NCBI GenBank assembly: GCA_050010535.1
Contig: JBEKKT010000017.1
Coordinates: forward strand, 1-35,998
From: JAJRAG01 sp050010535
GTDB taxonomy: Archaea; Thermoplasmatota; Thermoplasmata; Methanomassiliicoccales; JACIVX01
Length of the DNA: 35,998 bases
Direction: 5' to 3'
This document shows positions 29,560 through 35,998 of the stretch, piece by piece (the first letter of the stretch is position 1; every line of letters begins with the position of its first letter). Under the pieces are notes generated by a model. The model saw nothing but the letters and a program-made list of their open reading frames with translations. It had not been told where the DNA came from and made no database searches. A program made the position numbers and the translations under genes.

Positions 29560-30366
29560 TTGGGTTGTGTGGTGTGCGGTGCAGAGACCAAGGGCGCCGC
29601 CCTCCTCTGCGGAAAATGCTTCGAGAAGATAGACGACCCATTGCCTCTGATGCCCACCGCTTTGGACCCCAAATCAGATCAGCGCCTTTTCCAGATCAGC
29701 AGCGTTTCTCTCAGGATTGGACCCGTGTCTCCAGCGGATGTGTCACATTCCAAGGGGCTCGAGCCAGCCCTCCGTCTGAGGGAGATACTCTCCTCGGAGG
29801 ACAAGAGCGGCATGCCCCAGTTCGTGAATTCCTATCTGGCAGGATTGGGCGTTCGGCTGCACCTGAGGGGGGATGAAAGGCTTCCTCGTAGGGGCATGAT
29901 CTGGAATATCCTTCAGAACGCGAAGGATATGGACTTCAAGACGGAGCAGTGGGCTGCCGCCTCGATCCGCATGGGGAACATCTTCACCCTCCTTGTGCGC
30001 GAGATTTCGAGGCTTCCGATCGAGGCTTCGGCCGTCCTGCCGTTCGTCCAGAGGAAATCAGACCTGGCGAGGCAGCTGTACGCCAGATCCATGCCATACT
30101 GCTCGTTGAATGCTGCGGCTTCTGCCAATGAAGCGTTGCTCGATCATTGGACTGGCAATTCGGAGAAGGCGCTGTCGACCGTTGAAGGTCTGATCATTTC
30201 CGAGGAGTTGGAGTCGGTCAGGACCCATTTGCTGATCGTCAAGGCGACGATCCTCGTCGAGACAGGAATGAGGCCGCAGGCTGTCCAGGTCCTTGAGAGC
30301 ATTCCGGGCAAAGTGAAGGACGAGAGGGTCGCGAGGCTGAAGGCCCTGATCGAGGTGACCAGATGA
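29560..30366 (+). CDS. Zinc-ribbon protein coupled to the TPR protein
   Basis: The product is 268 residues from TTG 29560. I keep the TTG because the first zinc cysteine is residue 3: CVVCG and LLCGKCFEKI form a zinc ribbon at residues 3-20. The rest is helical: PQFVNSYLAGLGVRLHLRGD, WAAASIRMGNIFTLLVREISR, AASANEALLDHWTGNSEKALSTVEGL and a TPR-like end RTHLLIVKATILVETGMRPQAVQVLE. The family is not known. Its ATGA overlap with the next gene shows tight coupling, so both proteins are likely parts of one complex. Confidence 0.6.
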   Translation: MGCVVCGAETKGAALLCGKCFEKIDDPLPLMPTALDPKSDQRLFQISSVSLRIGPVSPADVSHSKGLEPALRLREILSSEDKSGMPQFVNSYLAGLGVRLHLRGDERLPRRGMIWNILQNAKDMDFKTEQWAAASIRMGNIFTLLVREISRLPIEASAVLPFVQRKSDLARQLYARSMPYCSLNAAASANEALLDHWTGNSEKALSTVEGLIISEELESVRTHLLIVKATILVETGMRPQAVQVLESIPGKVKDERVARLKALIEVTR

Positions 30367-32588
30367 ACGATCTCGGGCTGATAATCGATGAGAGCGTCGA
30401 TGCTCGAATCTTCAAGGCGGTGCGGGACCTGAAGCCTGAGGAGTTCAGAGAGCTTGCGGTCCGTCTCCTTGAGAATATGGGATTGAAGGTCACCGCCGCA
30501 GCGCTTTCCGACGACATCGTGTTTGTGGAAGGCGACGGAAAGGAGGGCAAGTATCTTGTCATGATTTCAAGACATCAGGATCACGCTTCGATCGCCGGTC
30601 TAAAGTCGATAAAAGAAAAGGCAGCCACTGAGGCTCGGTTTCCGGCGCTAGTAGTCACCCATGAGCTGGAGAAGGAAGCGGTCGATTTCGCCGGGTCCTC
30701 CGGCATCGCCTTCGCCGATGGACCGAAGTTCCTCGTCCTCATGAAGCGTTACGACTTGGCAAGGCCGATGCTCAGGGAAGTAGACAAGCGGATCCTCGAG
30801 AAGGAAGGCGATAGGTTTCTGCCATCGATAGGCAAGCTCGACGATATGATGGAGAGCGCGGATGGCGACATCGAGCACGGGAATTACAGGGAGGCGCTGG
30901 AGAAGCTGGGGAGAGCGTTGGAGCTGAAGCCCACTCATTACGTAGCCCTGCAGAAGAAGACTCATGCGTTGATGGAGTTGGGCGATTACGGGGAAGCTTT
31001 TGAGACTTGCAGGAAGGCCACGGAGCTGATGCCAAACGACTCGTCATCTTGGTATCTCTTGGGGCTGATCCTCCACGAGCTCGGGGACCTGGAAGGGGAG
31101 ATCGGGTCCTACGACATGGCACTGAAAATCTCCCCGCGAATGGCCGCTGCGATGCTGAACAAGGGCGCAACCATGTTCCAGTTGGGAAAGCTGGAGGAAG
31201 CCCTCAAAGTTTACGAAGGCATGCTGAGGTTCTACCCCAACAGCGCGAGAGCGCTGAACAATCGTGGCCTGATTCTGAAGGCGATGAAGAAGCCTGAGGA
31301 GGCGCTGAAATTCTTCGACGCCGCGGCCGCGGCCGATCCATCCTATGCCGATCCATTCGTCAACAAAGGATTTCTTCTCTCCGATCTAGGGAAGGTGAAC
31401 GAGGCCATCGAGACCTGGAAGGAGGCGGTCAGGCTCGAGCGGGGAAGGGCCGATTTGTGGATGAAGCTGGGTCTCGCACAGAAGACGGCGGGCATGTTCG
31501 AAGAGGCGGCAAAATCCTTTGCCGTCGCGGCGGTGCTAGACCCTGGCATGGCTGAAGCCCCGAAGGAGAGAGATGAATCCCTCGCCGCCGCCGGAATGAT
31601 CGGCAGGCGCGAGGTGAAGAAGGAGACTGGTGATCTCTGCAGGGAGTATGTGGCTTCCTCGTTGGTGCTTAGGGCCTCGGGGGAGCTTGAGGGCGCCCTG
31701 GGAGAACTTGGCAAGTGCGTCGATATAGAGCCGGGCGTCCCCGATGCTTATCTGAATCAGGCCGGGATACTCCTTGAACTCGGCCGGTTGGAGGAGGCGT
31801 TGGTGGCCCTCAAGGAAGGCGTCAGGGAAGAGCCCCGTAACAACGAGCTACTCCTTGATCTCGAGGCTCTGACGTACCGCATGGGGCGGAAGGAGGATTG
31901 TCTCAAGCTTTTGGAGGGTGCTCAGGACTCTCCGGAGGCTACTGCAAGGCGCTGTCTCCTGCTTCTGGACGTGCATCACGGGGAGAAGGCGAGCTCGGTC
32001 GCAAGGGACAGCCGTGGTGATTTCCATCAGCTGGATGGCATTCTCGTGATCCTTCTCATCAATCAGGGGAAATACAAGGAGGCGGCCGAGACCTTGAGGA
32101 AGTGTCTCGATGAGTTCTCCGGCTCTCCTGAACTGCTGAACAATCTTGGCGTCTGCCTGCGTTTCATGGGGGAGATGGATGAGGCGGAGAAAGTACTGAA
32201 CGAGGCGGTCCAGATCGCGCCGATTTACGCCGATGCCTGGAACAACCTAGGATGCGTGCTCTATGTCAAAGGAGCTCTCGAAGAAGCGGAGAGGTGCCTG
32301 GGCGAGGCGTTGCTGATCAACAGGCAATCGTCGTTTCTCCTCAATCTCGGTATGTGCCGTCTCGGTATGAACGACCTCGATGGTGCGCAGGAGTTCTTCA
32401 CTTCGGCTTTGAGGATGGAGCAGAGCGCCGATGCACTCAACGCGCTCGGGATAGTCTCGGAGAGAAAGAAGGAGATCGTCAAAGCACTCGAGTTCTATGA
32501 GGCTGCATTGGAGAAGGTCCCGAACTTCCAGGACGCACTCGTGAACAGGAATCGATTGAAGACCGTACTGAAACAAGGCTCGGTCTGA
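30363..32588 (+). CDS. Large TPR protein with an N-terminal Mrr-like domain
   Basis: The 741-residue protein has two parts. Residues about 20-140 (LKPEEFRELAVRLLENMGLKVTAAALSDDIVFVEG...GKYLVMISRHQDHASIAGLKSIKEKA...ALVVTHELEKEAVDFAGSSGIAFADG) resemble the Mrr-type restriction endonuclease fold. The catalytic Q-x-K triad is altered (MISRHQ), so the domain is probably inactive or binds nucleic acid only. From about residue 160 to the end, many TPR units follow (for example ALNNRGLILKAMKKPEEALKFFDAA and AWNNLGCVLYVKGALEEAERCL). TPRs usually scaffold protein complexes. It is translated with the zinc-ribbon protein (4-base overlap). A role in DNA transactions or a signalling scaffold is possible, but nothing shows which. 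Confidence 0.7.
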   Translation: MNDLGLIIDESVDARIFKAVRDLKPEEFRELAVRLLENMGLKVTAAALSDDIVFVEGDGKEGKYLVMISRHQDHASIAGLKSIKEKAATEARFPALVVTHELEKEAVDFAGSSGIAFADGPKFLVLMKRYDLARPMLREVDKRILEKEGDRFLPSIGKLDDMMESADGDIEHGNYREALEKLGRALELKPTHYVALQKKTHALMELGDYGEAFETCRKATELMPNDSSSWYLLGLILHELGDLEGEIGSYDMALKISPRMAAAMLNKGATMFQLGKLEEALKVYEGMLRFYPNSARALNNRGLILKAMKKPEEALKFFDAAAAADPSYADPFVNKGFLLSDLGKVNEAIETWKEAVRLERGRADLWMKLGLAQKTAGMFEEAAKSFAVAAVLDPGMAEAPKERDESLAAAGMIGRREVKKETGDLCREYVASSLVLRASGELEGALGELGKCVDIEPGVPDAYLNQAGILLELGRLEEALVALKEGVREEPRNNELLLDLEALTYRMGRKEDCLKLLEGAQDSPEATARRCLLLLDVHHGEKASSVARDSRGDFHQLDGILVILLINQGKYKEAAETLRKCLDEFSGSPELLNNLGVCLRFMGEMDEAEKVLNEAVQIAPIYADAWNNLGCVLYVKGALEEAERCLGEALLINRQSSFLLNLGMCRLGMNDLDGAQEFFTSALRMEQSADALNALGIVSERKKEIVKALEFYEAALEKVPNFQDALVNRNRLKTVLKQGSV

Positions 32589-32614
32589 GACAAACAGAAA
32601 AACGAAAGGCCAGA

Positions 32615-32854
32615 CTAGGTGATGTTCATCACGACTACGTCCCTGACCGCCCGCATCTCGCCGAACGGCAGGATGAGCCTTCCCTGCGCATCGGTCTTGT
32701 AAAGTCTCGACTCGATTTCCTCAGCAGGCACGACCAAGACGTGTTGGATCTCACCAGTTGTTGTATCGACTACAAAATTCTCAATCATCCCCAGAATCTG
32801 TCCGTCGTTCGTCATTACGGTCTTGCCCTTCAACTCCGTGATGAATTTCCTCAT
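32615..32854 (-). CDS. PRC-barrel domain protein
   Basis: The 79-residue protein starts at ATG 32854; the GTG at 32863 would add three residues. It is one PRC-barrel: ITELKGKTVMTNDGQILGMIENFVVDTTTGEIQHVLVVPAEE, ending with GRLILPFGEMRAVRDVVVMN. The G-K-x-V-x-T-x-x-G-x-x-G-x-V-x-x-x-x-x-D block is typical and closer to the minimal euryarchaeal form than the paralogue at 21704-21970. The archaeal CdpB-type PRC-barrels act in cell division, and others act in RNA metabolism. It converges on the TPR gene with 26 bases between the stops, which include a T-rich run on the minus strand. Confidence 0.82.
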   Translation of the reverse strand: MRKFITELKGKTVMTNDGQILGMIENFVVDTTTGEIQHVLVVPAEEIESRLYKTDAQGRLILPFGEMRAVRDVVVMNIT

Positions 32855-33091
32855 TCCCAGCACCCGCCCTTCTGATAATGGCCAATACTAATATTACGAA
32901 TAAGGTTGTGCGTATTTAATCCTATTGCATGCCATCTGGATTCGCACTTTTCGACAGCTATCAACCTCAGTCGAGATCGCCGCGACCGTATGACCTTGTA
33001 GGTTCTGGGTGGGTGGAATTTGTCGTGAAGTAATGCTAGCATCGGTGGGACGGGATCTGGGTTTTGCGCCAAATTAATCGAGAGAGAATGC

Positions 33092-33098
33092 TTATAAA
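33092..33098 (+). promoter_or_regulatory. TATA box of the RLAN/ATP-grasp/GNAT operon
   Basis: TTATAAA lies about 39-45 bases before ATG 33137. The short leader contains CAAGGTAGT, a possible weak ribosome binding site. Confidence 0.5.
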
Positions 33099-33136
33099 GA
33101 GTACTGCGCTAATACAGCTCCCAAGGTAGTATACTG

Positions 33137-33742
33137 ATGGTGCGAAACCGTAGACCGCCCCATCACTCGAACGGCAGCGCCTTTGTGAACATTTCTGGCG
33201 ACTACCGCTACATGGGTGAGGGGCATTACGAGAGCGTCGAGGCGGAAGTACAGGAAATCCCTGTCTATCCCCAAGTAAAGGAATCGCTGGATGCCTACGT
33301 CGTTCCTCTCTGTATGGAGAGGGCCAAGATCGCCGGGATCAAGGTTCCCGAGTACTACATCTCGAACGGGTACTTCGACCCCCCAGCCATCGTCTATCCG
33401 ATAAACCCATTCATGAGGAAGCACAGCATCATTTACAAGGAGGGGCACGTCAAGACGATCGGTAAGTCTCTGACGAGGAACTACAAGTATCCGATCTGCG
33501 TCCAGAAGATCGAGGGAGGAGCCTCGATTCGGGAGTTCAAGTGCGTCATGGGGACAAGTTCGACCGAAGAGTTCGATTCCATTGCCTCCAAGATCTGGGA
33601 CGTTTTTCACCTGCCCATATGCAAGGTGAGGGTGATCGAGAATGGCGAGGTTCTTCTGAGCGCTCTGGAGCCCTTGCCGTTGCATCAGCTCAAACCCAAG
33701 GAGCTCAAACTTCTCAGGAAGGCGAACGAGTGGCAGATATAG
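33137..33742 (+). CDS. RLAN (RimK-like ATP-grasp N-terminal) domain protein
   Basis: The 201-residue protein matches the RLAN domain. FVNISGDYRYMGEGHYESVEAEVQ corresponds to the N-L-x-x-x-Y-R-Y-x-x-x-G-Y-Y-x-S block of bacterial proteins, followed by VPEYYISNGYFDPPAIVYPINPF and LTRNYKYPICVQKIEGG. In bacteria RLAN is usually fused to a RimK-like ATP-grasp enzyme that makes peptide or amino-acid amide bonds. Here it is a separate gene whose 3' end overlaps the start of the ATP-grasp gene by 13 bases, a split version of the same pair. ATG 33137 is the first good start after the promoter. The reaction of the pair is unknown. Confidence 0.65.
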   Translation: MVRNRRPPHHSNGSAFVNISGDYRYMGEGHYESVEAEVQEIPVYPQVKESLDAYVVPLCMERAKIAGIKVPEYYISNGYFDPPAIVYPINPFMRKHSIIYKEGHVKTIGKSLTRNYKYPICVQKIEGGASIREFKCVMGTSSTEEFDSIASKIWDVFHLPICKVRVIENGEVLLSALEPLPLHQLKPKELKLLRKANEWQI

Positions 33743-34605
33743 CCTGCTTCGTCGAACGCTACACGATCAACAAGGCGGAGGAGCTCAACGCCCTCACGAA
33801 CTTCAAGATCGCGGCCGTTAACATGGGACACCGGTTTGAGTACATGTTCCGGTCGGACCTCGGTAGGATACCTGACTTTGACGCCCTTTTCATCCGGTCC
33901 ACCACGGACCCGATGAACGCGTGCTACGTCGCCTCGAGGATGGCCGAGATGAACGGACTCAGAGTGATAGACGATCCGGACTCGATAATTATCTGCTGCG
34001 ACAAGATCAACATGTACCTCAGGCTTATGCGTGCAGGTCTCCCCGTTCCTGAGACGAGATTCCTTGGCAAGAGAGAGATGGACAGGAAGACCGTTCTGAA
34101 CCTCTTCGGGGACCTCGGCTCCCCGATAGTTCTCAAGGCACCATTCAGCAGCTTCTCCGTTTACGTCGAGAAAGTAGACAACATCCACGCGTTCTACGAG
34201 ACTGCCCGGCGCTATTTCAGGAGGACGAGCGAGATCGTCGTGCAGCAGTTCGTGCCGTCCAACTTCGATTGGAGAGTCACGACTCTGAACGGCGAGGTCC
34301 TGTTCGTCTGCAAGTACGTCATGCCCCCTCATAGCTGGAAGATACAACACAGGGAGAACGGCCACGTGATGTGGGCCAAGATCGAGGCAAAGGACCTTAA
34401 GGATGTTGACCCGAAGCTTATCCAAATCGGTCTGGCGGCGTCGAAGGCCGTCGGCGATGGCCTGTACGGCGTGGACATCAAGCAGGTGGACGAGCACTAT
34501 CTCGTCATCGAGGTCAACGACAACCCCAATATTGACGCCGGCGGAGAGGACGCGAAGAACCCGGAGGTCTACGAGCGCGTGGTGAGGTACCTGGCCGGTG
34601 AGTAG
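33730..34605 (+). CDS. RimK-like ATP-grasp ligase
   Basis: The 291-residue protein starts at GTG 33730, inside the end of the RLAN gene. It has the ATP-grasp layout of the RimK/glutamate-ligase group: FDALFIRSTTDPMNACYVASRMAEMNG (first domain), GLPVPETRFLGKREMDRKT, SPIVLKAPFSSFSVYVEKV (glycine-rich ATP lid region), EIVVQQFVPSNFDWRVTTLNGEVLFVCKY, and YGVDIKQVDEHYLVIEVNDNPNIDAGGEDA with the metal ligands E, N and N. Enzymes of this family join a carboxylate to an amine by an acylphosphate. The neighbours RLAN and GNAT suggest a peptide- or amino-acid-modifying pathway; the substrate is unknown. Confidence 0.85.
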   Translation: MADIACFVERYTINKAEELNALTNFKIAAVNMGHRFEYMFRSDLGRIPDFDALFIRSTTDPMNACYVASRMAEMNGLRVIDDPDSIIICCDKINMYLRLMRAGLPVPETRFLGKREMDRKTVLNLFGDLGSPIVLKAPFSSFSVYVEKVDNIHAFYETARRYFRRTSEIVVQQFVPSNFDWRVTTLNGEVLFVCKYVMPPHSWKIQHRENGHVMWAKIEAKDLKDVDPKLIQIGLAASKAVGDGLYGVDIKQVDEHYLVIEVNDNPNIDAGGEDAKNPEVYERVVRYLAGE

Positions 34606-34609
34606 GTCC

Positions 34610-35044
34610 ATGATCAGACCGGCAACCCTGTCGGACTTAGATTCGCTAGCACTCCTTGAGAGGGAGTCCTTTCCTGAGGACGCCTTTTCTCGCAGCAGGT
34701 TGAAGCACTTGGTGAGTCGCGCGAAGTCTGTGGCTATCGTCTGCGATGAGGACGGGATACGCGGTTATGTGTTACTTCTGTTCCGCGACGACACGGATGC
34801 GGCTCGCATATACTCGATTTGTGTGGGCAGAAAGTACAGGAACAAAGGGGTCGGGAAAGCGCTCGTCTGCTCGGCCGAGAGGGTTGCGAGGGAAAGAGGA
34901 TGCAGACGCATGACTCTCGAGGTGAGGGAGAACAGTGATGCGGCGGTGCGATTCTACAACGGACTGGGTTTCTCCTTCATCGGCAATCTGAGGGATTATT
35001 ACCATCCTGGCGCGCACGGGCTCAGAATGATGAAACGCATCTGA
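34610..35044 (+). CDS. GNAT-family N-acetyltransferase
   Basis: From ATG 34610 the 144-residue protein begins with the typical IRPATLSDLDSLALLERESFPED. The acetyl-CoA-binding motif YRNKGVGKALVCSAERVARERGC (residues about 79-101) and the family end NSDAAVRFYNGLGFSFIGNLRDYYHPG are both present. A GTG at 34598 would add four residues and overlap the preceding stop. The TAG of the ATP-grasp gene lies 4 bases before ATG 34610, so the genes form one operon. The RimI-like form (DYY at the end) suits acetylation of protein or peptide N-termini, and here it may modify the product of the ATP-grasp ligase. Confidence 0.8.
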   Translation: MIRPATLSDLDSLALLERESFPEDAFSRSRLKHLVSRAKSVAIVCDEDGIRGYVLLLFRDDTDAARIYSICVGRKYRNKGVGKALVCSAERVARERGCRRMTLEVRENSDAAVRFYNGLGFSFIGNLRDYYHPGAHGLRMMKRI

Positions 35045-35095
35045 TTTCTGCGTTGTCATCTACATTGTCATCCAACGACAGTGGATGTGTGGATT

Positions 35096-35998
35096 CTACC
35101 TGTATGACCCTAGCCCTTCCCAACCGGCGCGCGCCTTCTCCAGGACTTTGCCAATGCTTTCGTACTGTTTCATAACGTCCCTGTCCACGGAAGGCTTCAC
35201 GGTCTTGAGTGCCGCCTCGAAGTGCCTCGCCTCGACCAACGCCGCGTTCCTGTCCTCTCTGAGGGCGATCATCGCGGCCTCTCTGCACAGGTTTTCGAGG
35301 TCGGCGCCGACGAATCCCTCGGTCCTGGACACGAGGTGATCGAGGTCGACGTCCTTCAAAGGCATCGAGCGTGTATGGATCTTTAGGATCTTGCTTCTCG
35401 CGGATACGTCCGGGATCGGCGTCAGAATGAGTCTGTCGAACCTTCCCGGCCTGAGAAGAGCTGGATCCACGATGTCCGGCCTGTTCGTCGCTGCGATGAC
35501 CGTTACGCCATCGAGGCTTTCGAGCCCGTCCATCGAGGTGAGGAGCTGGTTCACCACTCTCTCCGTGACGTTCGTGTCCGACCCGACCCCTCTCCTCGGC
35601 GCGATCGCGTCGAGCTCGTCAAGAAAAACAATCGCCGGCGCTACCTGCTTCGCCTTTTTGAACATCTGGCGTATCGCCTTCTCGCTCTCCCCGACCCACT
35701 TGCTCATGATCTCCGGCCCCTTGATCGAGATGAAGTTCGCCCTTGACTCGTTCGCCACGGCTTTGGCGATCAAGGTCTTTCCTGTGCCCGGAGGTCCGTA
35801 TAGGAGCACGCCCTTCGCAGGCTTAATTCCCAGCCTCTTGAACGAGTCCTGGTTCTCGATCGGCATCTCCTCGGTCAGCGAATGGATGATCTCGACCTCC
35901 CGCTCGCGATACGGCTTTCCATCGGCGTAAAAGACATCGTGGAACCACACCACCGGCTGCTCCAAGACGTAGGGGCGCTGCCACGAATCCCACGGCAA
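35096..35998 (-). CDS. AAA+ ATPase, CDC48-like, C-terminal part (gene continues past the window)
   Basis: About 300 residues are visible, with the 5' end beyond the right edge. Walker A GPPGTGKT, Walker B IVFLDELDAIAPRR, second region of homology with arginine finger ATNRPDIVDPALLRPGRFDR and sensor-2 region GFVGADLENLCREAAMIAL show a CDC48/p97-type AAA module, whose hexamers unfold or extract proteins. The segment before Walker A (FHDVFYADGKPYREREVEIIHSLTEE) lacks the usual W-x-D-I-G-G-L, so this is a divergent member or the junction of a modified domain. It converges on the GNAT gene with a 51-base gap. Confidence 0.82.
   Translation of the reverse strand: MPWDSWQRPYVLEQPVVWFHDVFYADGKPYREREVEIIHSLTEEMPIENQDSFKRLGIKPAKGVLLYGPPGTGKTLIAKAVANESRANFISIKGPEIMSKWVGESEKAIRQMFKKAKQVAPAIVFLDELDAIAPRRGVGSDTNVTERVVNQLLTSMDGLESLDGVTVIAATNRPDIVDPALLRPGRFDRLILTPIPDVSARSKILKIHTRSMPLKDVDLDHLVSRTEGFVGADLENLCREAAMIALREDRNAALVEARHFEAALKTVKPSVDRDVMKQYESIGKVLEKARAGWEGLGSYR

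Noticed and set aside
33541..33729. Longer N-terminus for the ATP-grasp protein
   Set aside because: This upstream part of the frame lies inside the RLAN gene and is not protein-like. GTG 33730 begins the conserved sequence.

Overview
The window looks like a chromosomal piece of a euryarchaeon, most likely of the Thermoplasmatota or a related lineage. The signs are archaeal TATA boxes 22-35 bases before many starts (several genes look leaderless), two tRNA genes with short introns at position 37/38, archaeal tRNA-modification genes (Elp3, aTrm56), a CDC48-like AAA+ ATPase and PRC-barrel proteins. The lineage is an inference; no rRNA or other phylogenetic marker was analysed.

Left part (1 to about 13,250) is accessory. 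It opens inside a group II intron, whose domain V is at 126-159, and continues through decayed and duplicated minus-strand coding remnants around a DUF365-like gene. A compact minus-strand operon follows (4458 to 1630): an HD-domain phosphohydrolase, a YwgA-like protein and a RecB/Cas4-like PD-(D/E)XK nuclease with four cysteines placed for an Fe-S cluster. Next comes a plus-strand cassette (4887-7174) of a winged-helix protein, an unrecognised 465-residue protein and a small hydrophobic protein. Then come a DUF3800 protein with a zinc-ribbon partner, small cysteine proteins (one frameshifted), a ribbon-helix-helix/zinc protein, and a divergent regulator/acidic-peptide pair. A tyrosine recombinase ends 22 bases from an intron-containing tRNA-Met(CAU). 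This layout is typical of an integrated element or defence island.

From 13,400 to 15,920 there is a gene graveyard: a sulfite-oxidase-like gene with three frameshifts, a GyrI-like gene interrupted by four in-frame TAG codons, and a DUF3795 gene with TAG and TGA stops and lost zinc ligands. One intact DUF2284 gene lies among them. An intron-containing tRNA-Asn(GTT) closes the block.

From about 16,000 to the end the genes are mostly core, intact and GC-rich. They are: a winged-helix regulator divergent from an ABC exporter; a CTP-dependent lipid kinase/transferase-like protein; an ArsR-like regulator, aTrm56 and an HD protein; a gamma-carbonic-anhydrase-like protein; PRC-barrel proteins; thioredoxin and a thioredoxin-reductase-like flavoprotein lacking the usual NADPH motif, followed by an HTH regulator; a nitrate/sulfonate/taurine-type ABC importer whose binding protein appears circularly permuted; a winged-helix/small-barrel pair; Elp3; a zinc-ribbon protein coupled to a large TPR protein with a degenerate Mrr-like N-terminus; a split RLAN, RimK-like ATP-grasp and GNAT operon; and the 3' part of an AAA+ ATPase gene.

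The best candidates for undescribed biology are the HD/YwgA/nuclease operon, the adjacent 4887-7174 cassette, the permuted binding protein, and the RLAN/ATP-grasp/GNAT operon.
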